Source: Amphimedon queenslandica (lineage: Eukaryota; Porifera; Demospongiae; Haplosclerida; Niphatidae). From it: a stretch of DNA of 64,000 nucleotides. Positions 1-10,858 of this stretch are shown here, piece after piece; position 1 is the first letter of the stretch, and every line of letters begins with the position of its first letter. The notes beneath the pieces were generated by a model. That model searched no databases and had not been told where the DNA came from. It worked only from the letters and a program-made list of their open reading frames with translations. A program made the position numbers and the translations under genes. Location of the stretch: contig NW_003546412.1 in the NCBI RefSeq assembly GCF_000090795.2, positions 129,180 through 193,179 of the forward strand, in the 5' to 3' direction.

Positions 1-1147
1 TTGATCCTGGTAGTTTAGTTTGTTCAGGAATATAAAGTGTTGTTATGAAGTGCCTTGTAAATGCTACAGTTTTTGAATGTACTACCATAAAGTACTCTAC
101 CATTACATCCAACATCAATTTATATTCTGTGTCTCTCATTGCCATAACAACACTGAAAACCTGCTTGTAGTTGAAGTACTCAGATCCACTATTTGGTGTA
201 GGACAAATCATGTGTTTGTCATCTATGGCTCCAATGCAGTTGTTAAAATTCCACAGTTGTTCATACCCATCAGTTATTGCTTGCCATTCACCCTCTTTGT
301 TGGTACCTAAAATAATGTAATTTTTAAATTTATGTTTGTGTAAGAGAAAATACAGATTTGTTATTTGATGAATGTGAAGACCAAGAAAAAGGAGTTGTCT
401 CTACAAAAAAACTATTACCATGTAAAAAAGAAGACTGCTTAAAGGAGAAGGAAGATATTTTGATAAACTGGGCAAATAAAGGTATGGAAAAATCTGCAGC
501 AAAACACAACAGTCTTGATCAGCATGATAACTTTGAAAGTTATGTAGCTAATCAGCTACGAGGTATACGAAATGTTCATTTGCAGAATTGGAGTAAGTGG
601 AATATTAAAATACTTTATATTCTGTCTAGTTCAACAACAGGCAGGAGTATACATTCAGTGGTCATCCTCCACCTCCTTGTGCCTCACAGTTCAGGTCACC
701 AATGTCCCCACAATCCAGTAGTGAATATGAGTCTTTGACTGTGTTTTAATGGTGTTAATTATAGTTTAATGATGTGAATACTATAATTTTGACATTACCT
801 TTAAGCATTTCTGTGAGAGTGTCTCTATTATTGCTTGGCATGTTTCAGAAATTATCTTTCCAATACATTGTATTGAAACTCTAGAGATACCTCAAGCACG
901 CAAAGGTCTCTCCTATAAAATACAAACTTGCCAAATTTTTGACTATTTCAGGAAAGCAACCTGTAGCACACTATCTGAGCGTGACTGTTAGCCTTTTTCA
1001 AGGAGAATGGCATATCTAAATAATGTGTCTTGATGGGTAATTTTTGGTGCAATGACATTTAGTAGTTCCTCGAAAGAAGTACTATCCATTCTTAGGAAGT
1101 TGCAATAAGAAGTATCAAAAGTGAGCTCTTTAAGTAGTTCATGATAA
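1..1147 (-). pseudogene. PIF/Harbinger transposase (DDE_Tnp_4 type), two exons, truncated by the window start
   Basis: Harbinger transposases cut and paste DNA with an RNase H-like DDE domain. Exon 799-1147 (after an acceptor at 1148) reads NFLRMDSTSFEELLNVIAPK and ITHQDT on the minus strand, the usual N-terminal region. Exon 1-306 reads NCIGAIDDKHM, PTPNSGSEYFNYK and IDVGCNGR, the DDE core with the first Asp in GAIDDKH and the second in IDVGCNGR. The donor at 798 and the acceptor at 307 (TTATTTTAG) bound a 492-bp intron. A one-base frameshift near 120 and stops in the first exon (near 1000 and 930) show decay. The C-terminus lies beyond base 1. The family is clear; whether the intron was ever spliced is inferred. 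Confidence 0.8.
356..749 (+). pseudogene. MADF/BESS-like C-terminal exon of a Harbinger accessory protein
   Basis: Harbinger elements usually encode a second protein with a Myb/SANT or MADF fold that binds DNA and helps the transposase. Here a good acceptor (AAAATACAG, ending 355) opens a frame rich in Lys/Glu, then DNFESYVANQLRGIRN, which resembles the BESS/MADF tail pattern of an acidic FxxYVAxxL followed by a KIxxIL helix. A frame change near 630 is needed to continue into GHPPPPCASQFRSPMSPQSS and the stop at 747-749. The exon lies within the intron of the opposite-strand transposase, so the two genes of the element appear interleaved. Upstream exons would lie before base 1. The family assignment is moderate because no complete domain is visible. 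Confidence 0.5.
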
Positions 1148-1179
1148 CTAGGAAAATGTTGAAGTCAAAGAATCAAGAG

Positions 1180-1229
1180 TCAACTTTGTTGACCGTTGAA
1201 TGATTACTGGTTGCTTTCAACAAAGTTGA
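1180..1229. repeat. 13-bp perfect inverted repeat (hairpin)
   Basis: TCAACTTTGTTGA at 1180-1192 is exactly complementary to TCAACAAAGTTGA at 1217-1229, with a 24-bp loop. It lies just beyond the first preserved exon of the Harbinger relic and may be the remains of a terminal or subterminal repeat of it. Confidence 0.6.
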
Positions 1230-1529
1230 ATAGTAGTAACATTTGGTTCCTGATATCTACTAGTGATTAATATTACAAAGTCCATGACAATTTATCTTAC
1301 TTTTATACTTGCAGATGATATTGTCCTGGATGTACGACTTTACTAAAATGTGTATTAATAAAGAGGCCTTGTGTTAATTAAGAAACGCAACTGATCTTCT
1401 GTAAGTGCTGCTGAAGTTGTAATGCTAGGTAGAAATTCTTTCTCTCAGTTGTTGAAAGTCATATATGGACTGCAGCAATGACAATTTTAAAAATGAAGTC
1501 GCATGATGACATTCCTCTTCACCCACGTC
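1230..1529. other. Non-coding AT-rich spacer
   Basis: No coding, repeat or regulatory structure recognised between the hairpin and the Crypton relic. Confidence 0.5.
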
Positions 1530-2297
1530 TGACTGAAGATATTTGGGCGATGATACTCTAGAGAAACTCTTAAATACGCTAATATATTATTTGGGGCTTA
1601 ACCCAGCAGTAAGAAGTGGGATGGAACATCAAAGCCTGCGACCAGATATGTTTTAGATTGTTCAAGACAAGCCTGCTATGTGCTTTACACTGAATCAAGA
1701 TCAATGAATAATAGTGGGGGATTATGTGACAGGAAGTTGAGGAACGAGGTAGTAAACATCATTGAAAACAAAGAGAAGCCTCAAAGGTGTGTTTCAAAAT
1801 TATTAATAATATATATGTCTTTAAGACCACCAAGTGAAACAACTCAAGCTCTTTATCTTCAGCCACTGCAAAATCCTATAGATGATTGCTGGTATGCTAA
1901 TGAAGCTGTGGGCCACAACCCACTCAGAAGTACTGTCAAAAAGTTAATAAAGATGGCAAAAGAAGATGGGTACTTTACAAGTCACTCCTTACAAAGGACA
2001 TGTGCTACAAATCTTTATAGTAAGGGAATAAATGAACAGCAAATAATGTCAGTCACTGGGCGTCGTAGTATTGATGCTGTACGGCTGTATAAAGAGATTA
2101 GTGATGAGCAGAAGAGACATATGAGTCAGGTCCTGCAGTTGAAGAATGAAGAAGATATCTGTGAAACAGAAGTGAAGAGCGATGTTAAAAGTTATCTAAC
2201 TGATAAAGTTCAGCTTAAAGATAACAAGCTAATTTTCATGACTGTCATGTTACTGTTAACTACAACAATTGATAACAATGAAATGGTTTTGTTATAA
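1530..2297 (+). pseudogene. Crypton-type tyrosine recombinase A (DUF3504 domain)
   Basis: Crypton and DUF3504 proteins are tyrosine recombinases with an R..HxxR..H/W..Y catalytic set. The frame starts around LTEDIW and DTLEKLLNTL, then VRSGMEH (first catalytic Arg, near 1612), a frameshift near 1680, GGLCDRKLRNE, LYLQPLQNP, VGHNPLRSTVKKL, SHSLQRTCATNLYSKG, VTGRRSIDAVRLYKE and the stop at 2295-2297. Compared with the second copy in this window (HSLRATG, SGHLS, GVRSY), the HxxR Arg is replaced by Gln (HSLQ) and the GH His by Arg (GRR). The Tyr is retained. These substitutions plus the frameshift argue for an inactive copy. The YR domain alone is visible; no Crypton DNA-binding domain or terminal repeats were found. 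Confidence 0.75.
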
Positions 2298-2842
2298 TAA
2301 CAGTTTTGATGATATTTGAGTGTTATAAAAACAATATTGCACAATACCTATAGCGGGTTCCAAGATATTTGGAACCATCATTAGTTGCTAAAACATCAAA
2401 CAAAATTATTCATAGGTTTGTATACAGCAAAGGAAGCTCTCACTGTTGTTTTCAGTAGGTAAATATAAACATATTTTATTTACAATGTACAACTCAAAAT
2501 TGTGTTAGTGGAAAGAGGACACATTTCTGATTAGTATATCATTGATGTATGGCCACTTTTTGCATACATGTACATTTCATAACCAGTGGCCTTTGCGAAC
2601 CTCTAGGAGGAGAGACGGGGTTTGGAAATATTGCAAGGGCCACTCGCCTAAGCCCGCCTGTTAGATTCAGTGACCATAATGATGTGAATTTAGTAATTTG
2701 TAGGGGAGTGGTGAATCAACTCCCAGCAAACTAGGCTCAGAACCCCACAGGCTAGTCAGAGTCACAGGCAAGGTGACAATGAATAACCCCAGCCCAAAAG
2801 ATGGTAAGAGATATGTGTAGTGGAGTTGGAATTCCACTAAAT

Positions 2843-3041
2843 CACTGGCAGATCCAGAAAAGTTAAAAGGGGGGGTTCCATTTCACATAAGTAGGTGTGG
2901 CTCATCAATTTTAACAAATAAAATAGAGGAAAAGTGTTGCAAACTGACTGCAAAGAATCCAAAGATACTGCAAAAAGACAACTTCTTCTGCCAAAGGGGG
3001 GTTCCATGGAACCCATGGAAGCCCCCCTAGATCCGCCACTG
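2843..3041. mobile_element. 199-bp MITE with hAT-like ends
   Basis: The ends are imperfect inverted repeats: CACTGGCAGATCCAG on the left and CTAGATCCGCCACTG on the right, followed inward by G-rich and C-rich stretches with GGGGGGTTCCAT near both ends. The CAGTGGCG-type terminus resembles non-autonomous hAT elements. No 8-bp target duplication is visible. It carries no coding capacity. Confidence 0.65.
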
Positions 3042-3529
3042 TGAATGCTAATCTTAAAATCTCATAGGCATGATTGCTGGTGCTGGACCAACCACCTGCC
3101 TCTGAAGCAGATGATTACCAATGGGACTGGAATCCCAAGATGAAAGGGAACTGATCCCTGAAGCAGGGGGCTGTAGAAAGCCCTAGCCACACGGAGTGGC
3201 CCATCCTGCAGGCTTAAAATGATGCGTTTACTAGTTCTATGCTGCCAAATGGACACTGACCCCCGTGGAACTGACAAAAAATATTCAGTGTGTGTTGAAG
3301 TCAACATCACCAGAGGGGCTATAGCACCTCATTTCCCAAACGAAGGTGAAAGGACAGTAACAATGTGTGAGTAGCAAACCAAAAGAGTAGTATTGAAAGA
3401 GAAATTAACAATCATAACTAGACAATAAGAACAATAGTAAAACCAACTGAAGCAATGATAACCTGCAAAGCTACCACTAGACAAACAAAATAAGTCAAAT
3501 AATCATCATCAATGAGAGGATGATAGGAG

Positions 3530-4500
3530 AGCAGGGGCTACTGCAACTGAGGTACTTCGTTGGGTGCGAATGTACCTAGTGAAAGCAGAAGACCTCTAAC
3601 GGCCAAGAGTCTGGATCAATGAGTCCTCCAAACAGCAGGCTACAGCTGTGGTTGCCACACCAATCCTGAAACTGTGGCCATTAAACCGACGGACATCCAA
3701 ACCATGAGCTGACAGTGTGGACCAAACAGCCTCAACCAGTCTGGTTCGGGAGAGTGGAGAACCATCCTAAAACAAAAATAATGGGTCTGGGGTAGACCCC
3801 CTTACTACCTAGTAGTTCAGGAGGGACTTGACTGGGCATATTGTACGTCCACCTGGCCCCGAAATATCTGGGCCCCCAACTCAAACACATCCGTTTTGCT
3901 ATGGCGTAAGTGGAGCATGACAAAGGATGAAGATGAGTGGGAATCCACAGCCACATCAGACACAGCTGACACAGACCCATTCAACTACGAGAAGGTAAAC
4001 TCGTCCGTTCTTAAGTTACCAAAGAAGCCAGTACAAAAGGCCGCCCACAACATAGCTGTAGTAGGGGAAACTGGGCACTGCGCCCATGCAGTAAACAAAA
4101 TCTTCAGGATATGTGGTGTCACTGGAAGATGTGGTCTCTCGTGACCTGGTGAAGATAGCTTTATGCCCCTTTGGACATATTCAAGACGTGGTAGACTTGA
4201 AACGGCAGGGTCTGGGGAGCCCAGGGCATACTGTGCAAACTGGATACAACCCTGATTGACCCACATGCGAGATCACAGACAGCCAAAAAAGCAGCAAATT
4301 GAACCAAGACAGGTTCAATGGCGGGAAATGGGGATGACAAACCCAAGCGACGACAAAATTGAATGTAACAGTCGACTGCAGATCAGTATGAACGGAAGGT
4401 ATTCAGAGAAAGAGAAGTCACAAGGTACTCCTGAACTGCTCTATCTAGCCCAGCGACATCCAGTCAAGTTGGTGAGACAGTAGCAGCTGAGATACCTCTA
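3530..4500 (-). pseudogene. DIRS-1 tyrosine recombinase
   Basis: The recombinase of DIRS elements inserts the circular cDNA without a target duplication. In order on the minus strand: LPRLEYVQRGIKLS, LPVTPHILKILFTAWAQ, LWAAFCTGFFGNLRTDEFT (core N-terminal half, near 4200-4000), then after frame changes FNGHSFRIGVATTAVACCLE, IQTLGR, a TAG stop, and SSAFTRYIRT (near 3680-3560). HSFR supplies the catalytic HxxR and RYIRT the Tyr. The stop occupies the place of the Trp of the usual GRW, a one-base change. Several frames are used, so the gene is broken. It follows the RT-RNase H region directly. Confidence 0.8.
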
Positions 4501-4554
4501 AGGGAACCAATGAAGGGACAACCTGTGGAAAGAATGAGTGAAAGAGTGACATAT

Positions 4555-5815
4555 TTAATCTAGACAACGAATCCGCTGCCATGTTTGAGACATCTGGCTA
4601 ATGGTGGGCGCTGTATGAGACTTGGTAGAAGGCTGCAAAGAAATTGAGGCGGCGAAGAAGGTGAAGCAATTTTTGTTCTTAGCACATTTGCTCTGGATGA
4701 CCGACACCACCGCCGTGTTATCACAATTAAAGAAAACGTGGCACCAGTGCCACCCTCTCCCCACACAGCAGCAGCCATGACTATTGGGACCATCACCTTA
4801 GCAGCAATACTGACCTCGTTCTAGGAGTCTGGCTGCTGAATTTGCAGCTATTCTTTGAGGGATGACAAAGCCCCGCAGCCAAACCCTCTAGAAGCATCAG
4901 AGTGGACATGGATGGAAGGTGCATCCTCCGGAACAAAAAGGCCGCCCCATTCCAGTCCTGCAAAAAGCAATTCCGCCATGCCAGGTGTGCTTTAGCAGTG
5001 GCACTGAGATGAACAAAGTAGTGCCTCTTACCGACCTTGGCAATAAAAGATAAGAGTTCCCGAATAAAAAAGTGCCAGGTTTTACCGCCATCGCAGCATG
5101 CAATAGGTGGCCCAGCAGGTTCTCCAAATAAGACCGCCGAAGCGAATATTTTGTCCTCCGATGCCCAACCAAGGCCTTGATGCGCTAGACCTTGTTCTGG
5201 GGTAGCCTAAGCTCTAGACGAGCTGAATCCAGGAAATTTCCCATCAATGTGACAGTGGTACTAGGGCCCTTGAGTTTTGGTTGTGAAACAGGGACCCCTA
5301 GGTCTGCGAGCATCTCTAAGGCAGTGTGTAAGGCTTGGCTACCCTGATCTGATAGTAAAGACACAATGAGCAAAAAATTATGTAGGTAATGAATGAGGTG
5401 AGCAATACCAGCCAGGTGCAGAACCCAGGCCAAAGCGTCTGCAACAGCTGTGAAGATTTTAGGCTGAAGAAAGGCCAAACGGGAGACACTGGTCAATAAA
5501 CACTTGGCTCTCCCAACAACCCCCAGGTCCTGGTAATCACAGCGATGGATGGGCAGGATCAGGTAGACACACTTCAGGTCCAGTTTTACCATTTGTGTAA
5601 ACTGGCCAAGCTCCAGGATGAACGACACCGCATCATCCAGCGATGGGTAACTAAGGGAGCATAAGTCAGAAGGAATATTGTCATTGACACTCCTACCCTT
5701 AGGAAAAGACAGGTCGACAATCATCCTTTACGCATTACCTTCATGGCCCTTAGGGACTAGGCCAATGGGGCTAACATGCACTTGGTCGGAAAAAGGCCAT
5801 GGGCCTGACATACGG
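4555..5815 (-). pseudogene. DIRS-1 reverse transcriptase and RNase H
   Basis: The RT starts near GLVPKGHEGNA and continues as MIVDLSFPKGRSVNDNI, LDDAVSFILELG, VKLDLKCVYLILPIHRCDY, KIFTAVADALAWVLHLAG and LRLPQNKV, all typical of DIRS RT. The catalytic Y-x-D-D box (near 5371-5396) reads HYLHNFLL, so both catalytic Asp are lost. Downstream, LENLLGHLLHAAMAVKPG and FNCDNTAVVSVIQS mark the connection and RNase H domains. A stop precedes the first Met of the long frame and further frame changes occur after it. It lies between gag and the recombinase, as expected for the order. Confidence 0.85.
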
Positions 5816-6479
5816 CCAGCAGATATCTCTTCCCTGATGTAAGTTGAAATCACCTCTGGTTGTGAGTGACAGGATGTGTGATTCCATGTCGAGGATCAAA
5901 ATCGGAATGGGAAGGACAAGCCATTATAAAACCCATCCCTCATTCCACAAAACATAGGAAGCCAAGCGTCTATCTGGATAGTGGGCCAGAAAAGACAAGA
6001 GTTGTAAGTTCACTGGTGAGGTTGGCATAGAGGCAGTTACTGGGGGATAGCCCCCAGAGCGAGCCAACTCTCGGATCATCCCAAAAAATGTAGTAATCCC
6101 CCAGCAAACCCAGGAGAGATTGCATCCTCTCAAACAACAGAGAGCCTACCAGAAAAAAGCAACATAATCTCAGCATGAGATAAGAGTATGCCACCCCATC
6201 AAGGATAATAATGAAGGATAGTAATAACCACCACTGCCAACACTACAGCTTAGCTAAAGCAATGCAGCAAATCCCAGCCCAAAGGCACATGCGTAAAAAG
6301 GCAAAACAAGCAGCAAAAGGAACAGATAAAACAATATTAATCAAAAAGAAATAACAAAAGCGACCCAAAATAGGATAACAGTACAATCAAAAACATGAAA
6401 GGTAATACACAAAAAATGGGGGGAAAAAATGGGAGTTAATGAAATGATGTAGGTGGACCAGGTGGTAAACGAGGAGCCC

Positions 6480-7972
6480 GGCCTCTCTAGATGAGGTATG
6501 AAACCTAGAGACTTGCAGGGTGTTTACAGTCCCGGGCCCTATGCTGGCAGCTCACAGATCTGGCACAGGCATGCACACAAACACATCCCTGGCGCAAATG
6601 AACAGCGGCACTCGTTCCTTGATAGACAGATCTGGGTATTCCTTGGCCCAAAACCCTGGCGAGTAGAGTGCCTGAGAAAAGTCATCGCACAATCTGCGGC
6701 AGAGTGATCAAATCCTTGGCATAAACTACAAAACAATTTCAATCCAAACAATGACTGTGTACGGTAGAAGCCACTAGACTAGGATGGAGGATCCCAAACT
6801 GCAAGGATGGATCTAGCGCTGACTGTTGCCAGAATAGGCAGTAGTAATCAAGGCAGTCCCGACCACAATGGCATAGGGCTTCTCTCACTATCAGTCTGGC
6901 ATACACCAGACGATCACGAACAGATAGGTTGACCAATACAGCCAAGTATGTCAAAAAACAGTACACCCACAATGGTAGCAAGGGAACTTCTCAAAGGCAG
7001 TGGGAGGAAGCAGGGACCACTGTGAAGAAACACCATGCGGCAGCCTCAAAGTGCTGGGATAAGGCAATGTTGTCCCCAAGGAGGTCTCGCATTTCAATGA
7101 ATTGTCCCTCCCAAATCCTTTGGACAAGTATAGCATAGATGGGTTCAGAAGATAATGACAGAATGAAACCCATCTGAGCTAGATGGCTGGGAATTGACAG
7201 TGGCTGGGAATATGGTGGCTGAGGGAGAGGGGTGGCTCCATCAGACATAACAGGCAATGGGGCGAAAGGTACCACTGGGAGGAGGAGGCAGAAGTGACGA
7301 GAGGCACTGTGGACACAGACCTTGGAGGTGGGAGCGACCAAAGACGAAGGGCCAACCTGTAGCAAAAGAGTAACAGACTCAGTGAGAGATGAAAGGATGA
7401 AGGTAACTACCCCAGTAGAAAAAAAACAAATGAATAAAATAAAATAAAATGAAATGAGTAAGATTCCTGCCTGCAAACAAGATAAAGGACTAGTGGTCCC
7501 ACCAACAAATTTGAACTTCAAACACAATTATAACAGCAGAATGACTGCATGGATAATAACTAATATCACACATCACACCCCAAACCTGTGGCGCCACATG
7601 CACAGCTAATGAGAATACACACGGATAACCCCCTGACAGAATACAATAGGGGCCCACTAGGGCTAAATGAGGACTCACCAGACAAGCTAACTGCTGGTGC
7701 AGAGGAGCCCCGGAGCAGTATGAGAACAGATGGGGTGGCTGCAAGGCCTGAGGATTGCACGGCAAGAGGTGGGGAGAGATTGCCTAACTGACGACACACC
7801 TCCCTTTGGTTCATTTCAGAAACACTGAATAATCCCTGCAACTAGGATCAGAGGCAGTCACCTCGGCCCCGTCACTCAGAGGAGCAGCAGCAGCAGCACT
7901 CACTGTAGTAACAGTGCATCTTGAACCCCTGGCTTGACCATGACAGCGACCACGACATAGAGTCTTAGGCAT
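6480..7972 (-). pseudogene. DIRS-1 gag-like ORF
   Basis: Gag packages the element RNA. The likely start is the ATG at 7972, giving MPKTLCRGRCHGQARGSRC, a basic start typical of gag in metazoan DIRS elements. After frame changes come a Pro/Ser-rich stretch, HLAQMGFILSLSSEP, LVQRIWEGQFIEMRDLLGD (near 7130), WVYCFLTYLAVLVNLSVRDR and LIVREAL (near 6950-6890), and a Cys-rich end (ICLSRNECRCSFAPGMC, near 6610) that resembles the gag zinc-binding tail. At least four frames are needed to read it. The match is by pattern only, but the position upstream of the RT supports it. Confidence 0.65.
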
Positions 7973-8265
7973 GATGAACAGAAAGAAAACCAAAATAAGT
8001 GAAGGTATACTGAAGCAAAAAATGGCATCAAGGGTAGCCAACACACAAAGACTGCAAGGTCTGATGTCGCATGCGTTGGGACATGTGTCAATTGGGAGTG
8101 GCCACTGCTTATTAAATACCTTTAAATGCCCACATATAAACTACACATTGATTAATTACGAAAGAGTACTTGCATTTTAATAATAATAATGACAATGTTA
8201 TAGATGTATAATTGTAAATACACTTGTTTAAAAGGCTGGAAGAAATGAGTAACTTTGTGTAAGTT

Positions 8266-9545
8266 ACTCTAGGCAGCTTTTATACTTGCATTCTTTCATG
8301 CAATTTTGACAACACTGGCAACTTTTCACTAAACTATGTAATTTGGTTACTTCAAAGTGACAAAAAAGTAGCTGTTGCCTGCATGATCTCTTATTGTAGT
8401 GTTGCCTATCACAGTTGATGCACGCTTTGTCATTACATGTTTTGAATGTAGAAAAATGGTATATAAATTTTCCCCTTTTCTGGCAGCTCTCGCAATTTGT
8501 TGGGAAACATTGTAATGTATGGTAACAAGTGGCAATTGACGCCCATACCAAGAGCATGTGTACAAATTGGGATTTGTAGATGAGATGCTTTATTGAAGCT
8601 GGCTATAATTCTTTTCTTTCTTCTTTAACTGTACCTTCACAAAACAATGAAAATAGTTTACAAAATGTGCCTCAACATCTCAGGAAGTTCCTGGTGGACT
8701 TGTAAAGTACTCACCAATCACATCTTGAAATGCATATAAAACTGGAGACAGTTTGCTTACAAAATATCAATATTCTAGGTAAGTTTATCTGCTTTTCAGA
8801 AATCTCTTAAATAATAGAGTAGAAACCTTCAGAACTCCATATTCATTTCATCCTCATATCAGAGAGAGTAAGAGCTATATTTTAATTCGGGAAAGTTTAC
8901 AACGGCAAATGTGTTCCTCTTTTCGAGCACTTTCTGTCTCAATGGCTTTTATGCAGTTGCAGTTAGAGCAGTACCTCCTAAACTTGATGGCATCAGACTT
9001 TTACTTCTTAAATTTCTTTGAATGCCTCCCCGAATGATGATTCCGTATACATGAAAGCAGTAGTTAAACTGTTCTCAAACAAGTTAAAACGTCAATTTAC
9101 CTATCATTTAATAGCACAATATGCTTTATCAATGATCGGCTGAATTAAACGTTCTTTATAAACAATACAAGAAAAGACAATCTCCAGTTTCAACCCGCTT
9201 TTCTGGACTCATAAATAAGGTTGACTGAGTTCCAGATATCGTATTCTTTTACATTTCTGGATAAGATTTATAACAAAGGAAGCGAGCTGATACATTCTTG
9301 CTCAAACGTTCCAAAACTTGATGACAAATGAGTGCAGTTAAACTGGAAATCACGATAATAAATTATTTCTTTGATGACTTCTTGAGTATACATTAATAGC
9401 ATGTGGAAGCATGTAATAAAAGCTTACTTGCCAAATCCAGTAGGTGAGATCACAAAAACATACCTTCCATCCATGAGTCCCTTAATAGAGCACAACTGCT
9501 CTTCATTGCAGAAAGGAAACTTGAAAATTTTTCTACTGCTGCCAT
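8266..9545 (-). pseudogene. RecQ-like DNA helicase relic
   Basis: RecQ enzymes are ATP-driven 3'-5' DNA helicases. On the minus strand the motifs appear in the right order: EEQLCSIKGLMDGRYVFV and SPTGFGK (Walker A, near 9440), MSPEKRVETGD, VYKERLIQPIIDKAYCAIK (motif II; DEAHC has become DKAYC, near 9130), FGEAFKEI, MPSSLGGTALTATA (motif III, near 8970, then a stop), LPRILIFCKQT (near 8790), a motif VI-like SQQIARAARKGENLYTIFL, and a Cys-rich zinc region ending KSCQCCQNCMKECKYKSC (near 8300). Stops and frame changes separate the blocks. The ATP-hydrolysis motif is altered. The 5' end runs toward the N gap. Multicopy RecQ-like genes are known in invertebrate genomes; whether this one belonged to a mobile element is unknown. 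Confidence 0.8.
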
Positions 9546-9581
9546 CATGGTTATTCACGTGTTCGCATCTGGTTATGTGAC

Positions 9582-10097
9582 NNNNNNNNNNNNNNNNNNN
9601 NNNNNNNNNNNNNNNNNNNNNNNNNNNNNNNNNNNNNNNNNNNNNNNNNNNNNNNNNNNNNNNNNNNNNNNNNNNNNNNNNNNNNNNNNNNNNNNNNNNN
9701 NNNNNNNNNNNNNNNNNNNNNNNNNNNNNNNNNNNNNNNNNNNNNNNNNNNNNNNNNNNNNNNNNNNNNNNNNNNNNNNNNNNNNNNNNNNNNNNNNNNN
9801 NNNNNNNNNNNNNNNNNNNNNNNNNNNNNNNNNNNNNNNNNNNNNNNNNNNNNNNNNNNNNNNNNNNNNNNNNNNNNNNNNNNNNNNNNNNNNNNNNNNN
9901 NNNNNNNNNNNNNNNNNNNNNNNNNNNNNNNNNNNNNNNNNNNNNNNNNNNNNNNNNNNNNNNNNNNNNNNNNNNNNNNNNNNNNNNNNNNNNNNNNNNN
10001 NNNNNNNNNNNNNNNNNNNNNNNNNNNNNNNNNNNNNNNNNNNNNNNNNNNNNNNNNNNNNNNNNNNNNNNNNNNNNNNNNNNNNNNNNNNNNNNNN
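9582..10097. other. Assembly gap (516 N)
   Basis: Run of N. Any upstream exon of the RecQ-like relic may be hidden here. Confidence 0.99.
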
Positions 10098-10570
10098 GTA
10101 CATTTAAGGTGGACTGAAATGTAGCAGAAGGAATAGCAAAATGGTATGGCCAAAATTTGTCAAACTTTATCTTCTTTTTTATTTTAATTTTATCTCCCTT
10201 AAATCTTTTAAACCAGCGTAGTGGTTAATTTTGCTGTTGCAGCACTCCTTTAGGCTTGGTACAAGGACCAAAAAGGTAGTATTAGAATCTTTCACTTACA
10301 AGGGCAAAAGAAAGTAGAATGGGTGTGATAAATGCACCCTAATCTATGAATACGCCATTATGAAATTCTCTTGCGCATGCTCAGAGTAGACATAGTGACT
10401 GAAATAGGAGAGTCTCTTTGTCTGCTCTATAGACAATCCGTATGGCAGGCAAATAGTATCAAAAATCAATCCTTTCACACGTCTATGTTAGGCTTCATTG
10501 CTATAATTAGACGTTGACGTTAAGCGACGTTTAAGAGCAGACGTTGATGCTAAGGTCACACGTTAATGTT
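10098..10570. other. Non-coding spacer with clustered GACGTT-type hexamers
   Basis: No coding signal. Between about 10510 and 10566 the hexamer GACGTT or close variants recur (GACGTTGACGTTAAGCGACG and similar), just before the first repeat of DIRS element 2. No function is known. Confidence 0.4.
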
Positions 10571-10770
10571 ACAGTTCAAAATATTGAACCAAGTTAATGG
10601 AGTGGCAAGGGAGATTATCTGAGCAGACTTTCATGGGGCACATGTGCACTCCCAACAATTAGTTAATCAAATTTCAACACCACCTGAAGAGTGTAAAGCA
10701 GTCAGAGGAGCCAAGAACTTAAAACAGAATCTTTAACCAAGTCCTGTAGCACTGTCAGGCACTCACAGTT
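10571..10770 (+). repeat. Split direct repeat A1 of DIRS-2
   Basis: About 200 bp, imperfectly repeated at 16040-16240. Shared blocks include AATGGAGTGGCAAGGGAGA, CACTCCCAACAATTA and GTCCTGTAGCACTGT. Confidence 0.85.
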
Positions 10771-10858
10771 ATGTCACAAAAAGAGTCTCCGGTTCTTGAG
10801 TCAGGGGCAGGAATTGGCCTGGAAGGTGACAAGATAGTCACTGACGGCACAGCACGAC

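Larger units (their letters stand above)
2585..8060 (-). mobile_element. DIRS-type retrotransposon 1 (gag, RT-RNase H, tyrosine recombinase)
   Basis: A visibly GC-richer block read on the minus strand as gag (about 7972 to 6480), reverse transcriptase and RNase H (5815 to 4555), then a tyrosine recombinase (4500 to 3530). This order, with a recombinase in place of an integrase, defines the DIRS order. Both limits are estimates from the change in base composition. No split or inverted terminal repeats could be matched for this copy, unlike element 2. A small TIR element (2843-3041) sits near its 3' side. Every domain contains stops or frameshifts, so the copy is dead. Confidence 0.8.

Noticed and set aside
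3062-3310. 82-residue minus-strand frame near the 3' side of DIRS-1
   Set aside because: No match to a recombinase or other DIRS domain; likely untranslated end sequence.
9547-10153. Long open frames across the N run
   Set aside because: They are made almost entirely of undetermined residues and carry no information.
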